Below are positions 61,401-64,000 of a DNA stretch of 64,000 nucleotides, piece by piece. The translations under genes were made by a program, and so were the position numbers. Source of the stretch: Strix aluco (Eukaryota; Chordata; Aves; Strigiformes; Strigidae); NCBI RefSeq assembly GCF_031877795.1, contig NC_133938.1, forward strand, positions 11,192,920 through 11,256,919. Reading direction: 5' to 3'. The first letter of the stretch is position 1. Every line of letters starts with the position of its first letter. Under the pieces are notes generated by a model, which saw only the letters and a list, made by a program, of their open reading frames with translations, was not told the DNA's origin and ran no database searches.

Positions 61401-64000
61401 GCTGATTAGATACCAGCTGAGCCTGACCTCTTCTCCTTAACTCTGAGTTTGGAATAAAAAAAACAAGGGGCAGGAGAGATTTCTAGAGCCCTTCAGGAAG
61501 GTGCCAGATGCACCAGGGATACTGTAGGGCAAACACCCTCATTGCGATGAAGCAAGGCGCAGAGACACAGATCTGGTACGAAGGGCAACTGCTTTGTAAA
61601 CTCGGCTCCAGTTTGATACCTCGCAGGACCTGGATGGAGGCAGGATGCCACTGGGCTGCGTTTGCTGCAAGCTCCAGTGCTCTCCCTGCCAGGGCTGATG
61701 CCAGGACTGTCCCCATCCCTGTCCTGGCAGAGAGAGGCTGAACTGGCTCCAGCTGCTGTGAGGAGTCCAGGCATGGGGCGCAGGGACAGATCAGGCCTTG
61801 CAGCCTGCCTGGGGACCACAGTGGAGCTCTCGCAGCAGCAAGTTAATTCATTGCACCCCACGTGGCCTCTGCGAGCTGGGCCATGCCGTTGCACAGGCAG
61901 CAAAACTGGGGGATGGGGGAGGCTGAACTGGGGGTGCCGAGCACCCAGCGCGGCCCTGAAAGCTGCCAGGCATGCTGCAAATCAAGGGCTGCGGTAAGGG
62001 ACAGGAATAGAAACCGTGTCTCCTGACCGAGAAGCTCCTTCCAGCCCGATAGGCAGGTGGCCACGAGCTGAGCACGAGACGGGGCCCAGATTAGATATGG
62101 GGCGCTGAGCGAGCGCAGCGCTGGGGAAGGACAGCCCAGCGCCCAACCTGCCCGGGCAGGCAGGAGGATGCTTCCCCAGGGCATTTGTGGATGCCAGGCC
62201 TCAAGCTTGAACCCCTGGGGAGCAAAAAGGGGAGCCAGGAGCATGCCAGTGCTACCGTTTTATTTGGTGGCACTGCATTTGGGATGGGAACAACCAGCCA
62301 AAGGTGGTATAGCAGAGCCGGGCAGAGAGTTGCGAGAGCAGAGATGAGCAGCCCTGGAAACGGCGCCGTAAATGCCGAGCACAGGTTCTTCAGTACTAGG
62401 AAAAGCCATAAAGCAGCACAGACATGCCCAGAGCATGCAGCGGTGCCAGAGCCTGAGCCGGGGAGGGGGGCAGTGCCAGCCCGAGCGCCTGCCTGTGGGA
62501 CGCAGCACCCCAGGGTGGCACACTCTGCCTAGCCCTGCCACGTGAGCCCTTCCCCACCCAGCCAGGGTGGGGAGAGATGCAAGAAACTGCTTTCCCACAG
62601 GTTTGCATGAAGCCCCATCGCTTGATCCCCCATTTAGAGGCGAGGGGGCTTATTCTGAACTCCTGTGGCAGGACAAAAGGGGAGAGCAGGCTGCCTTCCT
62701 CAGCCACCACTGTCACACCAGCCAGTTATTTTCCACTGGCCGCATGCAGCTACGAAGCACTCGGCTTGGCAAGAAGGTGCCTGGGAGGCTCCCACGCTGT
62801 TTGCTTTGTTCCTCGGTGCAGGGATTGAGCCGTGATGAAGACCCCTTTGTCCAGAGGCTGCTGGGGACACGCACAGCACCCAAGGCCTAGGAAGCCTGCC
62901 CTTCTCTGGGGCTGCGTAACCCCAATAATACAGCAACAGCAGGGAGGTCTGGCATCAGCCAGCCCTGACCCTGCTTACCCTGGGAGTCACAGCTGCAGTG
63001 GAGGAAGTACTCGTGTCATTAAGAGAAAATTAATTAGCCAGTTGCCTTAATAGCAGCCCCATGTCAGCAGGGAGTCTCCAGGGCAGTGTGGCATGAACTG
63101 GGGGGGAGTCATCAGGAAATCTGCCCAACCCTGAGCAGCCCCCAGGACCTTCCAGCTGTGTGGCTGCTGGTTTCATGGGCCGTGGGCCTTGGAGGATGCA
63201 TCCTGCCCTGAGCAGCCGCGGTTTGGGTCATGCAGGGTGAGCACGTGCCCTGGCCCTGCCCTGAGCAGCACTACAGGGCTCAGGACACGGCCCCGGACCC
63301 GAGCGGTGCTGAGCCTCATGAGTGTGGTGGGGATGAAGGCAGCCAGCGTCACCGCAAGGCAGCTTGTGGAAACCCCTGCGTCTGCCCACCCAGAGGGCCT
63401 CGGTGGAAAGGAAGGAGGGAGAGGGGCCTCTGTGCTTTGGATCATCCCTGCTCCCCTTCGCCCAGAGGGACGGGGCCAAGGGAGCTGAGAGAGGCTAGTG
63501 CTTCTCCCCTGGCCAGCAGGTCATCAGGGAGCCAAGATCCACCCTGCACCTGGGGCTGGGGGAAGAGCATGCACAGAAACAGCATCGAAGAGCGACGGCA
63601 CAACATGATGGGGCTGAGCAGCGGGTGTTGGGTCGGTGGTTACCCCACACAGCAGGAGGTACCAGCCTGAGGAGAGGACGGAGCTGTGGCTCCATTATGG
63701 ATGCAGGAGAACTGGGGCCAGCCAGCCAGGGTGGGCTTGGGTACATCCACTTCCCCTCGCCCTGGGCAAACACGGAGAAAAAAATCATGGCAAATCAGCC
63801 ATGGGGCTCTGCAAGTGGACACACTGCCCGCCTGTGTGCGAGGCCCTGGGTGCCGACAGACGGGGCTTTATGCGCTCGAACCGCTCCCGGCCCGCACTGT
63901 CCCCTCCGCTTGGGAGGCAGCTCAGCGCGGGAGGGGGAGGCAGCAAAATGCCCACACCAAAATTACTCCGGGGTTTTATTTGTAAGGCTGACGGTGCTGG
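61401..64000. other. GC-rich DNA, no supported exon; possible distal poly(A) signal at the edge
   Basis: Many overlapping open frames occur, as expected for GC-rich sequence, but none has paired splice sites and protein-like composition. At 63974-63980 the minus strand reads AAATAAAACC, followed on that strand by GT-rich TTTGGTGTGGG, so a minus-strand gene lying to the right of the window may end here. Confidence 0.35.

Noticed and set aside
62978-63020. Ser/Thr-rich peptide before a GTAAGC donor on the minus strand, as a further mucin exon
   Set aside because: In the Ser/Thr frame (DTSTSSTAAVTP) the donor falls in phase 0, but the next exon needs phase 1, and no upstream acceptor is convincing.
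1-64000. CR1 LINE 3' ends, tRNA genes, CRISPR arrays
   Set aside because: I looked for the CR1 tail motif (ATTCTATG repeats), tRNA B boxes and direct-repeat arrays and found none. Old CR1 fragments could still be missed by eye.

Overview
The window looks like nuclear DNA from a bird. Genes are split into short exons with GT-AG introns, promoters sit in sharp CpG islands, and gene order matches the conserved vertebrate block AKR1A1 - PRDX1 - MMACHC - CCDC163 (human 1p34.1, here inverted). A ~1.1 kb TG...CA element at 24.66-25.74 kb matches an LTR type I associate with Neoaves. Species cannot be fixed from sequence alone.

Layout. 1-6.05 kb, minus strand: 5' end of AKR1A1 (CpG-island noncoding first exon at ~5.9-6.05 kb, first coding exon at 2.0-2.1 kb; the rest lies left of the window). 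6.1-9.9 kb: divergent intergenic DNA. 9.9-17.5 kb, plus strand: complete PRDX1 with TATA box, an antioxidant-response-like site, noncoding exon 1, five coding exons (199 aa) and poly(A) signal. 17.5-32 kb: gene-poor, mostly AT-rich DNA holding a degraded hAT (Charlie-like) DNA transposon with a nested 612-bp hAT MITE that kept its 8-bp target duplication, an orphan CpG island at 22.5-22.8 kb, and the LTR fossil. 32.6-36.6 kb, minus strand: complete MMACHC (four coding exons, 243 aa). 36-37.2 kb: a CpG island acting as a head-to-head promoter between MMACHC and a plus-strand gene. 37.2-46 kb (perhaps to 47.8 kb): that plus-strand gene, a set of small exons with good splice sites and coiled-coil-like peptides, best candidate CCDC163 by synteny; the exon chain is not fully resolved. 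51-56.3 kb, minus strand: 3' half of a gene for a cysteine-free, Ser/Thr-rich, mucin-like single-pass membrane protein with a short acidic tail; I do not recognise it and its signal-peptide exon was not found. 56.3-64 kb: GC-rich DNA with no exon I can support.

Functionally, PRDX1 (peroxide removal), AKR1A1 (NADPH-dependent aldehyde reduction) and MMACHC (cobalamin processing using glutathione) are redox-linked housekeeping genes. The mucin-like gene and the CCDC163-like gene are the least characterised parts.
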